This document shows, one piece after another, positions 1 through 11,639 of a DNA stretch of 64,000 nt. Location of the stretch: positions 30,866,501 through 30,930,500 of the forward strand of contig NC_088787.1 of assembly GCF_949628265.1 (NCBI RefSeq), in the 5' to 3' direction. The translations under genes and the position numbers were made by a program. Position 1 is the stretch's first letter. Every line of letters starts with the position of its first letter. The notes under the pieces were generated by a model, which worked only from the letters and a program-made list of their open reading frames with translations, had not been told where the DNA came from and did no database searches. This DNA comes from Cloeon dipterum. Its lineage: Eukaryota > Arthropoda > Insecta > Ephemeroptera > Baetidae.

Positions 1-648
1 TCTTTGGATTTTTTGCTGTCAATTTTTTCTATGGATGGAACAAAATGGTGCCTTTTTGGTGAATATATAAATTTGACACGCCTAGAAATTTTCACAGTGG
101 TGAAACCTTTTGTATTTGAGGTACATAACATGTAAAGGGTTAAACGTTGAAAAAAGGTATTTTTGAGTTATTCAGGGAAATTTAAAGAAAATCAATATTG
201 CTCGAATGGTAGATTTTTACCCTTGGGGCATCCTGTGGGTCAGATAAGACAATCAGAACAGTCCGGGAAATCAAACCCTGGCGTCAGGGTAGCCATGAGC
301 GGTCGATATATCATTAAAATTCACAGATGTAGCAACACCTTAACGTCACCTGACGGTCTCTGTATTGGTCCTATTTGTCAAGAGCTTTCAGAAATATGTG
401 CATCAAGGTGCTCAGGAAACACCCTAATTTGCCCTGACAATGAGACGCGTCTGATGCAAAAAATATTGGAATAATTCAAAGTTATGCAGCGTTTTAATGT
501 CAGAACATCACCAACAGTTACCATTTTAAACAAATAGTTAAAAATAAGATCAAGCACAGAAGGGTTGGAAGTATCATGTTAGGATTGAGAAACCAAAGAG
601 GATTTTTGTTTCTTCACAATTTTAATATTGATACAACAAAGAATATAA
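1..648. other. No supported gene; AT-rich flank
   Basis: Nothing here can be called a gene. An open frame of about 100 codons at 163–474 on the plus strand resembles no family I know and has biased, non-coding-looking composition. The stretch lies downstream of the COA1-like gene, which reads toward it on the minus strand, so part of it should be that gene's 3' UTR. I saw no clear polyadenylation signal. Confidence 0.4.
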
Positions 649-1056
649 TTAAACAACGAGCTTTTTAATGACTAATCTTCTATCAGGATCATTGCTTAAC
701 TCAAGCTCAGACTTGACCAAGACCCACACTTTATTATCATCATCAAACTCCGACCAAAAGTAGTAAGTTCCCTTTCCATTCGGTCCTCTAACGTCCACTT
801 GAAATTGCGCTTTATTCTCATAACAGAAGTTGTTTTGTGCGTCTTCTAAATTCAATCTGCCCATTGAAATGGGCTTGCCCAGATATTTGCCGGCTCCAGG
901 GTGCTGCTGCAAGTGGTGAAACGCAGTTTTGAAATAGGGCTGATCCTTCAGACGGTCTTCTATCCTGAATTTCAAGTAAAACGCGCCGCTGACCAAAATG
1001 ATTGCTCCGTACGTGGCCACTTTCGCCAGAGTCCGATTCGACCACACTGTTGGCAT
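649..1056 (-). CDS. COA1: COA1-like mitochondrial assembly factor
   Basis: This single-exon frame encodes 135 residues. Residues about 13–30 form one hydrophobic membrane segment after a short basic N-terminus. A soluble domain follows with YFKTAFHHLQQHPGAGKYLG at about residues 41–60; human COA1 has the matching pattern YYKLAVEQLQSHP. COA1/MITRAC15 is an inner-membrane protein that helps assemble early complex IV (and complex I) intermediates, and its fold is related to Tim21. The length agrees with the family (about 145 residues). The ATG at 1056 is 51 bp downstream of the NAA38 stop codon on the same strand, so both could lie on one transcript. Family assignment rests on remembered similarity, so a Tim21-type relative is the main alternative. 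Confidence 0.72.
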   Translation of the reverse strand: MPTVWSNRTLAKVATYGAIILVSGAFYLKFRIEDRLKDQPYFKTAFHHLQQHPGAGKYLGKPISMGRLNLEDAQNNFCYENKAQFQVDVRGPNGKGTYYFWSEFDDDNKVWVLVKSELELSNDPDRRLVIKKLVV

Positions 1057-1107
1057 TGTTTAGAAAATTAAAAACAATGGCAACTTGACGGGGCAGACCC
1101 ATGAAAT

Positions 1108-1452
1108 TTAAACAATCTCCTCTTTGGAGCAGAAAAACTGATTCTGCGGCTTTGGCATTTCGTCCAGCTGGACGCTGACGATGTGTCTTCCGGGCACCAT
1201 CACCAAACCGAGCATCCTCGAGTCTTCCTGCGCCGTCTGCTCGTCGCCGCCCAGATACTCGCAACAATTGCCCAGAATCACATTGGCGTCTCTGTCAGTG
1301 CACAAGAAGGAGCCAACCAGAATGCGTCCGTCTGTCATTTCAATTTGCAGCATTCGGTTCAGCCAGGAACGCAGCTTGGCACGGCCTGGCGTGTCCTTGC
1401 CTTCGGGCTGCAAGTTTTCAGACGCGTGTTCCAAGATTCCATCCATCTTCAT
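1108..1452 (-). CDS. NAA38: NatC auxiliary subunit, Lsm-domain protein
   Basis: This frame encodes 114 residues with one Lsm (Sm-like) fold. The Sm1 strand pattern is seen as MTDGRILVGSFLCTDRDANV at about residues 39–58, and Sm2 as LGLVMVPGRHIVSVQ at about residues 81–95. NAA38 (LSMD1) binds the NAA30 catalytic and NAA35 large subunits in the NatC complex, which acetylates protein N-termini starting Met-Leu, Met-Ile, Met-Phe and similar. Length and motif spacing match animal NAA38. The start could be Met1 or Met3. The gene sits head-to-head with the AF9/ENL gene (about 1.0 kb between start codons) and directly upstream of the COA1-like frame. I see no intron. Confidence 0.9.
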   Translation of the reverse strand: MKMDGILEHASENLQPEGKDTPGRAKLRSWLNRMLQIEMTDGRILVGSFLCTDRDANVILGNCCEYLGGDEQTAQEDSRMLGLVMVPGRHIVSVQLDEMPKPQNQFFCSKEEIV

Positions 1453-2494
1453 CGCTGGAAATAATCATCCGCTCTTTCTTAAATTTTCATGGGTCTGCCT
1501 TTCTTTTGATTAAAAAAAAATAATCGTAAAATCGTCAAATGAATGATACTTTTTGATAATAATAATATGTTATTAATATAATATATCATAACAAAAGAGT
1601 TGTACATATTTTGAAATCTCTCTTTTCATGAGTTGTATAAACATAAACAGATAATATGTTATGTACATACATTTGGATATTTATTAACTTAAGAATTTTG
1701 CTAAATATTCTTTTCTTCCAAATTGAGTAAACAAAAATACATACTTACTTTCAAAACAAGCGAAGTAGGGGGTATCACTGATGTAAAACCTGTAAAAAGT
1801 TTTGAACATTGTTTTCAGTATGCAATCAAGCCTTTAGTGAATTACCTCTGAAGCCACTACTTGTGCCTAGTTGGGTCAATCTTCTCTTCTGTACCAGGTA
1901 ACACGTAACACAGGCAAAATAACGATGAAAATGGCAAAATTTACTACTCCAGCAAATCCATTTTCCGGCTCTCGGTTCTCTTCGTGATTCGTCGTAATCC
2001 GCCCCCTGCTCAATCAAATTGCGTTCTTCTGCCTCGGCGGTATTTTTCAAACTGGAGTTGCCGCGCAACGTCATTGGCTAAGGGCTAAGGCCGCTCATGA
2101 CGTCACGAGAACACAATAGGAGTGTGGTCCGTTCATCCAATTAACTTATTTTTGTGTATACAAGGGCATCCATGCTTTTTGTTGCTCTTCCTTTACCCGT
2201 TTTCACCCCCATGAGACTCTGAATCTAGAATGCGAGATCATTAAGCGAGCGCCGAATTCCAAGCCTAAATCGCATTTAGTTGATGCGCTAGTCCTTTATT
2301 TTGCAATAATGCGGGATCTGTGTTTGTGAAGCAATCAATTGGTAAACGTCGTGGAGGCCAAAACGGCTGAGAAAGACATGAGGGAGGCTGCCTAGGTTGA
2401 GTACCATCATCTATGAGTACACAACGCGCGGCTTTCGTCCGCCATGTGACTAGCATACCTGGTTTGCTTGAGAATTAGAAAGATCGTCTCGAAA
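1453..2494. promoter_or_regulatory. Divergent promoter region, NAA38 versus AF9/ENL
   Basis: This is the 1.04 kb between two start codons that point away from each other, so both promoters should lie here. A CRE-like TGACGTCA sequence is at about 2099–2106. AT-rich sequence fills 1510–1760. A minus-strand frame from 2074 begins with Met, and in another frame downstream there is a hydrophobic stretch (FAIFIVILPVL). It is broken by a frame change and is not called as a gene. Confidence 0.35.
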
Positions 2495-5400
2495 ATGGCA
2501 CACTCGGTGAGTTTCCCTTAATCGTCTTGTTGTTTGTTGGTGTTATTTCATGAAGGCCGAACAAGCTAATCAACAGCTTTTCTGATTTGCATTTGCAGGA
2601 CATACAGGTTACGTTTGAGTTCGGACACAAGTCCATCATCAAGTCAAAGACAACCCCCGAGGGGTTCACTCACGACTGGGAGGTTTATGTGCGAGGAGCG
2701 GATGGCGCGGACATCAGCCACTTTGTTGAGAAGGTTGTGTTTTACCTGCACGCAACCTTTCAAAAACCAAAGAGAGGTATTTATTACCCCGAACAATCAT
2801 TTTTTTTTTAATTTGTGTTGATCACGTTCAATCAATGACTGTAATTTTTTACAGTCATTAAAGAGCCTCCCTTCAGTGTGAAAGAGTCTGGATATGCTGG
2901 CTTCAACTTGCTCATCGACATTTATTTCAAGACGAAAGATGAGCCCAAGAAGTTCAAGCACAGCTACGACCTTGACCTGCAAACCAGCGGACCCATGGTT
3001 GTCCGTTCTCGTAGGGAGAAATACATCTTTACCAATCCCTCAGGCGACTTTCGCAAAAAGTTGATCAGGGGTGGAGGGGTGAGTGATCATCTCGTGAGTG
3101 TCGTGTTTCTGTTTCTAAGCACCCGCCTATTAACTCGTTGACTGGTGCTATTGCATGCCCAGTGGAGAGGCAATGGTTTTTCTTCAGCAGGGTAGGATCC
3201 TGGAACAAATGACTTTCAATAATTCTTTTGTTTTATTGAATTTTTTCACTCATTGCTTATTTTTTGGTGCTGGTAAGGGTGATAACACAAATTGATTAAC
3301 GATTTAAACAGATTTCCTAGTCATGCTCTAGACATAGCGCTCTACTTGAAATAACGGTTGATCTATTGTGCTATCAGTAAGTGCTGACATCTCGCGGTTG
3401 CATTAAATACAAAATGAATATGTGTGTGTTGAAAATTAAAACTTAAAAGATCGAAAACATAAAAAAGGGAATAACATTTCATAATGTAAATAGGAAGAGT
3501 ATATTTTTAATTTCTTATCGTGGTTAAGTTCTGTTCTGGGGTCTGTAGTTAATTTTTGACTTAAACTCATTGGATTGTCAAAGAAAATTAAAGTAGCACA
3601 ACGGTTAAAAATTTAATTAAAAAATGGCGTCTTCTGCTAATTGGGTCAGTACACAGTCATTCATACTTTTTGACAGGCCTGGACGAGTAATCGGGCGCAC
3701 CGGGCGAAACCCTGGTGGGCCGCGGCCCAAGTGGGCCGCCCGGACCGCCCAATTTGTCCAAGATTGTCAAGCAGCCCGCGTTTGTGGCTGTCGCAGCCCA
3801 TATTTTTTGTGGTTTTTCCGTGTTGGGACTGGGGCTGGCGGCAACACAAGTTCAATTCTTTGTTTTGGCTAAAATATTTTCAAAATCAAAAGAAAAATCT
3901 TGAAAATAAAAAATCTAAAAATAAATTTTCATTTTCGTTACGCTTTTTGCATGCCCACCGCAGGCCCGGACTGGCACCAAATTTTTTTACCGGGGACTTG
4001 ATTTTTGCGGCCCACCGAGCCACCGCGGCCCACTAATCCCCCCCCCCCCCCCCGAACTTTTATAATTTTCAAATGAAATAAAAGGCAGTTACCTCGGTGG
4101 ATAGAGAGCAGGGTTGCAAAAGACCGGCATTTAAAATTTAAAAAAACAGTGCAGTGGTAAAAACGTTTTTTTTCAATTTTTTACCATTTTCTTCCAGGCC
4201 ATGTTTGCATCTCAGTTTTCAATAATTTTTTAATTATTTGCTCATGACCTCGACCTCAAAATTTTTTTAAGGAACTTTTTGGAGAAATTGAGGCAGCAAA
4301 TAGCAATTTAAAAGAAAAAATGTGTTCAGTTCAGGAAATTTTGACCACTTCCGACTGAAAACCTTAGATTTTCATAAGGGGAAAATGGAATAAATTCATT
4401 TCTTGAATTTCTTCTGCAAGAAATTGGTAAAAATTGAGTGGTAGAAACCGTTAAAAACCAGTGGTTGAAAAAAATCGGGTGGTATTAATAAAGCAAATAC
4501 AACCCTGATAGCGAGCTGTTTATTTTTCCGTATTTCTTCAGAAATAATGTCCTGCTCAGCCCCTAGTCGGGAGAGGAAGCTCATGAATTAGGACTGCAAC
4601 CAGTAGCCGAAACTATAGTTGAGCAGGATATATTTCTGTAGAAATACGGAAAAATATAAAGCTCGCTATTCACCGAGGAAACTGCCATTCATGTCAACTG
4701 ATTTTTAACTGTACGGATTAGAGTGTATTTCAAGAACAAGACCGAAAAATAATACCGGATTTCCGGTATTGTTCTTGTTTTGCCGGATTATTTTCTAAAT
4801 TCAATACCAGAACAATACCAAACAATACTGGAAAATGCAATACAAGAATATTGTTTTTTCCTGAATTCTTTATGGTGGTAGAGAAATTTTCATAGAAAAA
4901 AATCTTCTAATTTTTAAAAATCCCTATTTTTGGTCGTGTAAATTTTTTATTTTCAATAAAAATTGCAGAAACATCCGTAAAAAGGTTTATGCAATGCAGT
5001 TGGGTTTTTTCCGAAAAAATGCGTGTTTTTGCGAACCCTGCACTGGTTATACCAAGAGACCGAAAATTTTATCTCTCATCACAATATTCCAAAATTTCTG
5101 ACTATTTTGGCACGAAATATATGACTCTTTCGGGGTAAAATTCGGAAAAATGCGGACAAAAACAAAACTAGGTGTTTTCCAGCTGTCAATTTTTGCGTAA
5201 AAAACCAGTGTTGCTGTTGCATTTTTTAGTATTGCAAATTTGGCGAACCCCAATTGCTTTCTTTCCTCCTCGAGTTGACGAAGTAAGAATCTTTAGGCTT
5301 TTAATGAAGCACTTTGCCATTGCTGCCGATAAAACTGTCCCTCGTCCCGCTGAAGATTGTCTCTGTCTCGTCCCATCTCTGTCTTGAAATTAAAAATTCA

Positions 5401-8400
5401 ACCCGCGTCCCTCAGGGACGGGACGGGAATCCTGTAATCCCTGTCCCAAATGTTTCAATTTTAAAATATATTTAATCAAGCAAAATGACAATTTTTTTAA
5501 ATGCCAAAGCAAGATTTGGTAATATAAAACTTAAAAAAGATGTCTTCCAGAAAAAATTCCAAAAACAAGAATTTTTTTCAAAAAAAAAAAACAATACCGA
5601 AACAAGTTTATTTTGTCAGAAAATCAATACCAAAACAAGAAGGATTGAAAAACAATACAAGACAAGAAAATTTTAAATATTCCTTTTAGAAACAATACCA
5701 GAACAATACCAGTTTCGTCAAGAAAAGTTCCAGACAATACAAAAATTTGGTCTTGAAATACACTCTAGTACGGATTATTTAGTTGTGCAGTAAAAATATA
5801 TATTATCTGAAATAGATGGAGTGACGTCAAATACATCAATAATCGACCTATTCTGGCCCAATTATTTTGGAAAACTGGGAAAACTTGACAGTTGAACAAG
5901 GTTGCGTTGCTAAATCTGTATGTTCCTCAAAATTCACTCTTGTATGAGGTTCAGAGCAATAAATATTTTTGTCAGATTAATATTACCTTTTTTCCCTTCC
6001 CTTTTGAACAAATCAGTTAGACATTAATTTTTTTCTTGAAATTTTTGAAATATTTGACTTCCAAATAAAAATAGAAACGTATACTAGAGCACTCACATCA
6101 GCCAGCCTCGCCAAATCTTGGCCAGCCGCTTTGGTTTCAGCTCGCCAGGCACGCCAGCCGCCGGTCAAAATTTCGAAAATGGAAAAAATAAGTTTCAGCT
6201 CCTTGAGCCGTTTGTTGGTCTATTCTCATCCAAATCTAATAAAAACGCAGCCCAAATAATGCATTCAATAGTTGTTGCCGCGCTAGTTTGAAACACGCAA
6301 AGCGAATTTTTCACTCTCGAAGTGGAGGCCACCGAGTCTTAGTACATGATCAAGCTCTTGGTTTAATTTTTATTTCTGTGTGCAAAGACAGAAAAATCAA
6401 GGATATGATAGTTTTTCCCGTTTGCTCATTCCCCAATAAAAATATGATAATATGAATTTAACGAGGAGCGGGCCGAACGGCCAAAGCGGTGGGGCCTTTT
6501 TGACAAAACAACATTCAAGTTTACACATTGACAACTCCGTTAAAATCCTTACTCTCAATTCAGGCTCAATTCAACATAAATTGTAGAAGCCCTCGGCATT
6601 CTACAGCCATAAGCCTAGGTTTCCTTTGAGAACAAATATATTTGCAGCCACAATAAAAATTCAAATCATAATATATGATAAGTCACGACAGAAATTATTT
6701 TCTTATACAATTTAAATACTGAAAATTCAGATATTCAAATCAAATATTTCTTAAAATTTGAAGCTTTGAAAATTCACCCTTGTCTGGATGGATAAATGTT
6801 TTTGTTTTTAATTCAGCAGTTAGAAAACAATACTAAAAATCTTTCAGAAATTTGAACGCTCGAAGTTTAGTTTAAATTATGTATCTGTTTATTTATTCAT
6901 GTACATTACATAGGTCAGATTAAAATTAAATTACATGAACAATAGCAAAAAAGTGACAAGCAAGAACTGCATAACCAACCGAAACAATAAATTTTAACCT
7001 CTTTGTCACGTGAAAATTACAATAGGTAAAATCTTATTGCACTCAAGTTTAATTAAAGATTTATCCAATCGAAAAATAAAAATAATGATCTTCTATAGAT
7101 TCGGGCTGGTGGTTTTAGAATAACCCCAATTTTTAATTTCCGAACTTGTCTAAAAGCAGGGCTGCAGTTTCTTATCAACCCCTATGGTCCTTTGGTCCAT
7201 AACGTTTTTCTGCGTTTTGGTGTTTTAGTTCAAATATGACACTCTTTAGCCCGATATTTCTCCAGAATTTTCTGTCTACCCCTAGCTCAAGTTGATGTCA
7301 TGGGCAAAGAAATTAGTAAAAATTAAAGAATATAAATAACGGAAACCGCGTACTGCATTTAAAAAAGGGGTTTGGGTTTGCAACCCTGTGTAAAAGCTGC
7401 TCATTTAAAGAAAATTAATGCTAGAACAGTTTAAAAAAATATTATATTGAGGCAAATTAGTTCAAGCTAATTAAGACGAACTTTAGAGCTCCTTAAACAG
7501 ACAGTTTCTAGGAAATTTGTTATTTTTTTTCTAATTCCTGAAATGTTTTCGAACTTGCAGTAATAATTAAAAATATTTCTGTGCTCAGGTTGGGATTGAT
7601 GCCCCGTCAAGTGATAAAGCTTTTGGGGATCCCCTGTCCAAATCCCAGAAGCCCTCCAGCTCTAGCCATGCCAAGCCACTAGCTGAAGCAGTCAAAAAGC
7701 ACAAGAAGGTTAGAGTTTGTAACAAATTACGTGTAAAAGCAATAGTTGATGTTATGTCTAAATTTAGGAGCCCGAGTTCAAACCGACGACGCAGTTCTCA
7801 GAGTTGTTCGGCGACCCGATTAAGAAGGCTCCTGAAACTAAAAAGCACACGCCAACGCCCTCCACGTCGAAGCCGTCTACATCTTCCAGCGGAGGCAAAG
7901 GTCCTAACTCGAAAGCGGGTGCTAGTGGCTTGGAGAAAATTTCTATCAGTGATAAGAAATTGAGCGCTCCAAAGGAGGATAAGAGAGAGGAAAAGAAGCG
8001 TGATAAGAGCAGCAAGGAGAGTGGCAGTGAGAAGAAGAGTGCGGCAAAGCCCTCTAGTCCAGTCACTCTGGTGAAAGTGAGGGAAGAAGTGAAAGTGAAG
8101 GAAGACCCGAGTGAGAAGAAGAAAAAGGAGAAGAAACAAAAGGAGGAGAAGGATTCCAAGTCGAAATATCAGCAGGCTGACAAGTCTAGTATTGACAAGT
8201 TGATCAAAGAGAAAGAAATGAAGAAATCCCCAAAGCTGACGAGCGGGCTGAGTTTGCTGGAGGAGAAAATGAGGCACAAGGATAGTGGTGTTGACAAGCA
8301 GCACAAGAGCAAACACAAAAAGAAAGACAAGGAGAAAAAAGAGAAGAAGTCTGAGAGCAAGGATAAGAAGCGCGAGTCCAAGACCAAGGAAGAGGTGATC

Positions 8401-9036
8401 AAGTTCAAGGAGCCAGAGCCGCATTCTCCGAGTCCGCCGGCGCCGGTGAAGCGAAAACTGGAAAAACCGCCGCCGCAGAGGGAGAAGCTGGCCAAGACCA
8501 CCTTGCTGGACGAAATCTTTGACAACAACGGGGGTAGTTGCAGTAGCAGCAGCAGCTCTTCCTCCAGCGACGACGACGACATTGATGAGCCAGTCAAGCG
8601 GATCAAGCTGGAGGCACCGTCCCCCAAGCAGGACGCCAGTGCTCTGAAGAAAACACGAGATGAGGAGAAGAAAAAGGGGAGGCGGAACGAGGAGAAGCCG
8701 CCGCAGCGCAAGCGCAAGCACAGCTCGGATTCGGACTCGTCGTCGTCTGGCTCGCCGCCGAGCAAGAAGGGCTCTCCGCCAGGCATCCAGGACATGCTGC
8801 CACCGCCGCTGCCTGTCAACAACGTGCGCGACATGACACCTGAGTACGAGTCGGAGCTGCGAGAGCTGCAGCGCAAGATCATGAATCTGGACGACGACGA
8901 GGAGCTGCAACGACTGGTCGACGTCATCACCGCCACCGGCAAGTACGAGCTCACCAAGAAAACGTTCGACTTCGACCTATGCACGCTCGACCGCAACACT
9001 GTTACAAGACTGCAAGACTTTTTCCGAGCGTTATGA
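2495..9036 (+). CDS. AF9/ENL-type YEATS protein (fly 'ear' orthologue)
   Basis: Five exons: 2495–2506, 2599–2776, 2855–3078, 7589–7708 and 7768–9036. Each junction is GT–AG and phases agree, giving 1803 nt or 600 residues. Residues about 5–138 are the YEATS acyl-lysine reader, with EGFTHDWEVYVRG, HFVEKVVFYLHATF and the aromatic-cage loop GYAGF. The middle is a long basic, Lys/Ser/Glu-rich disordered region with poly-Ser and acidic runs. The C-terminal 65 or so residues form the AHD (ANC1 homology domain), which in AF9/ENL recruits AF4, DOT1L or Polycomb partners. The family links acylated histone H3 to transcription elongation (super elongation complex). The human cage serine before Phe is Thr here. 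Start choice: ATG in good context (GAAAATGG), then the donor four codons later. Intron 3 is 4.5 kb and filled with mobile elements. Confidence 0.92.
3670..4045. repeat. GC-rich repeat fragment in AF9/ENL intron 3
   Basis: An abrupt GC-rich island lies inside AT-rich intron. It contains two similar pieces, CAGGCCTGGAC at about 3674 and CAGGCCCGGACTGG at about 3961. The second resembles a hAT-type terminal sequence. It ends in a run of about 16 C at 4029–4044. Boundaries are uncertain and no coding frame is supported. Confidence 0.4.
4084..4688. mobile_element. Palindromic MITE split by a hAT MITE
   Basis: The ends are inverted copies: GGCAGTTACCTCGGTG on the left and CACCGAGGAAACTGCC on the right. 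They are followed by matching inner arms (ATAGCGAGCTGTTTATTTTT versus AAAATATAAAGCTCGCTAT). The left arm is interrupted at 4109–4507 by another element. When that insert is removed, the arms pair over about 70 bp. No transposase is present, so the element is non-autonomous. Confidence 0.7.
4109..4507. mobile_element. hAT-type MITE, 399 bp
   Basis: It begins CAGGGTTGCAAA and ends with the imperfect inverse TACAACCCTG. It is flanked by 8 bp repeats ATAGAGAG (4101–4108) and ATAGCGAG (4508–4515), which differ at one base. CAGGG ends and an 8 bp target-site duplication are the hAT signature. It lies within the left arm of the palindromic MITE at 4084–4688, so it is the younger insertion. Confidence 0.75.
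4719..5767. mobile_element. hAT-type non-autonomous element, 1049 bp
   Basis: Terminal inverted repeats are TAGAGTGTATTTCAAGA on the left and its exact complement on the right. The flanks carry a perfect 8 bp duplication, GTACGGAT (4711–4718 and 5768–5775). Subterminal sequence is rich in CCGGT and ACCGG words and AATACC repeats. There is no transposase frame. The element at 30845–32452 has closely similar ends (TAGAGCGTATTCAAGAAC) and the same CCGGT enrichment, so the two appear to belong to one family. Confidence 0.85.
5776..7156. other. AF9/ENL intron 3, unassigned sequence
   Basis: This is AT-rich intron without a supported gene. A small GC-richer patch at 6100–6180 repeats the word GCCAGCC. 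At about 6885–6960 the sequence (TTTATTTATTCATGTACATTAC) resembles the complement of a LINE 3' end, but no reverse-transcriptase coding is attached. Confidence 0.3.
7157..7388. mobile_element. hAT-type MITE, 232 bp
   Basis: It begins CAGGGCTGCAG and ends TTTGCAACCCTG, an imperfect inverse. The flanks are TCTAAAAG (7149–7156) and TGTAAAAG (7389–7396), an 8 bp duplication with one mismatch. It lies about 200 bp before the exon 4 acceptor of the AF9/ENL gene. No coding capacity. Confidence 0.7.
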
Positions 9037-9227
9037 TGAACGAGCAGCTGAATCCCTGCGGGTGCAAACCAGATTTAGTGCCGACAGGTGCAATAGCAAC
9101 GCAATAGTGCCAAGTAAATTCTAAAGTTGCATTGGAAGTTCTTTTTGACTGTTAATAATCGATTCTGAAGGGTCGAAAAATTGGAAACGTTCGTCAAAAT
9201 TGTTAGTTTAGTGGTATTTATTTGGTG

Positions 9228-9312
9228 TAGAGCGCCAGCAACCAATCAGAGATTGGCCAGATCGAGACAGGAGCGCCACAGCGACGGCCAACGCAATTCA
9301 CCGCATCCTTCT
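9228..9312. repeat. Dispersed repeat, copy 1
   Basis: This stretch matches 30545–30640 in the same orientation. Shared words include ATCAGAG, GATTGG, GATCGAGACAG and AGCGCCACAG, in the same order. It lies just downstream of the AF9/ENL stop codon. The element type is unknown. Confidence 0.5.
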
Positions 9313-11639
9313 CTGATCGGTCGCCAGCATTCTTATCGCTAGGTTCAGACCAAAGTAACGGTTTTTACGTACGTCTCGAATTATCCAGCCTTAAGAATCG
9401 ATAGGCACTGTCAGAAATGCAATTCTAGTTCTACTTTTCGGCCCTGCAGGATCTTGACGGTCTTGAATACTAAGAATAAGCTCAGCAGCATTCGTCGTCT
9501 TGCCATTTTGTGCCATCGTGAGAAAACAAAATCATACTCCCCTCACTCATTGATCTGAAAAGCGCGCTGCTAGCGGATTAGATCTAATTACGTGTGTTGC
9601 GTTGTTAAGTTTGATGGAGATCGCTCTTGCTCTTCCAGTCTCTTGAGTATTTTTTGTTATCGTTGTTTGCATTAAATTTGGTGTTCAGAGATGTGGAAAG
9701 GCCATACTTAAAAAACGCGTCAAGCCTCCTGAGGAATAATCTTGACTCGTTTGCATTGAAATGCGGTTGTGATCCATTAACTAATACAATTCAGAACTTC
9801 ACATTGGGTGCATCACAGGCAATGTACAAATATATGATCTAATATTCTGAATCAGACTTCAATAATTCTTACCTGACCACGCGGTTTGCAACAACAGGAA
9901 AAACTCTATTTGGAAAATCAGCCATATCAGTATTGGATGGGACAAAGCTATTTCTTCTCTCTGCAGTGCTCTAGTTTAATCAATACGGATAAATTAACTT
10001 GGTAGATTAAATAGCAAAAAATTAAAAAAAAAATCTGTGTGCAAGCATGCAGTGGAGCCTGACGCCCAAAACTATTTTTGTATTTCTCAAGTTCAAAATT
10101 ATTCGACCATGACAAAGACAACCCCTGTTTCGGCCTGCTCTAGAAATTGAACCAAATAACTCTCTACATTTATTGTGTCAATCCTATCGCCCTGATTTAT
10201 TGCATTAATTGGGCTGTTACCTATCGCTTGGCAATCGACCAACACTACATGATTTCAAAACTTGATCTTTCTTTCTTTCTGTTTTAAGTTGGAACAACTC
10301 GAATCAGTTATATTATGTTAATTACTTCTCGAGTATTGACAACGTTGACAATACCCTTTTCCAAAAATCGCTATGTCATTGTTGACTGCATTGAGGTGAT
10401 TTTATTGCTTTCTTTTCAAATGTGCGACTTTTATTATAATTTGATACTCATGATACCTACACATTGTACACATGGATGCTTTATGTACTGTACGAGCGTA
10501 ATATAAACTACATTATAGCGAAAATTCAAATGTAAGTATCAACCAAATACCACGATTAAAATAGATAAATTAAGAAGTAAATTATACATCACATATAGAA
10601 TTGATGGGTTCTCTTTTATTTATTAATCGAGATCCCTTGAATTTTGCAGAACTCATACATTCGCCAAGAGATCTTTTTAATCTCTGCCTGGTAACAAATA
10701 AAATCTGGACCGAGGAACAATTGAATTTAAAATTTCCCGGATAATCCAACAATTTCAATTTTTTGCTTAATTTTGATGAATTAAGCGAATTTCGAACTCT
10801 ATGCAACGTTGTGGGAATTTTAAGGAAAATTGCGAAAGAAATCTTGATCATACAAAAAGGAGCCAGTGTTCATCGATTTATTCACAAATTAAACTAAAAA
10901 TTAACCTCAGATTGTTCCTAGAATATTTCAAAATCTTTTATTATTGCGATTTAATTGGGAATTATTTAAAGAGGAATGATACTGGAAAATGCTTGTTGCC
11001 AATGCATAAACTCGTCCCTTAGGATTCAGTTAAAGCCTAAATTGACCTAAGGAGCGCTGTAATTTTTTGAGAAAATTGGCTGGAAAGTTACCGTGCTTTT
11101 CAAATGGCAATGGCTGTCTCCTTATTTGAAATCCGATTTAATTTCAAAACCAAGAGTTTCCCCAATAAGTGGCATACACCGTTGGACAGATCTCGACGAG
11201 AGGAATCGGAATATGCCAAGAAAATATGTTCGAGCACTGTAAATTTTGGAGAAAATTGGCAAAATTTGAATTTTTATTGTAGAAAGGTCATTTTTTTATT
11301 ATTGCAAATTGTTGAACGAATTGTTTATCGGTCAATTGTTTAAGGCATCCAACAATTTAAATAATTTTCAATTGTTGCCCAGTATCATTCCACTTTAAAT
11401 AATTAAAAACACTTATGTACTTCAATATTAAAATTTGCAAAAAAAATTTGTTTTCAACTATAATATCACATATTATTGGTACAAAATTGTCTATCATACG
11501 ATGCCAGCATCACCTATCTTGAAGCCCAAACTGCAGAACTTAAACGATTGCATCTTTTTACGTCGTGCAAAATATCTGCGGAAGGCTTAAAGCCAAAAAA
11601 AGGGTGCGACTTATGGGAACAAATAATCAGGTCACGTGA

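Noticed and set aside
7798..8910. 370-codon open frame antisense to AF9/ENL exon 5
   Set aside because: It mirrors the Lys/Glu/Ser-rich coding exon; its Leu/Phe-rich composition is what the complement of AAG/GAG/AGC codons gives. The plus-strand frame has the AHD and splices in phase.
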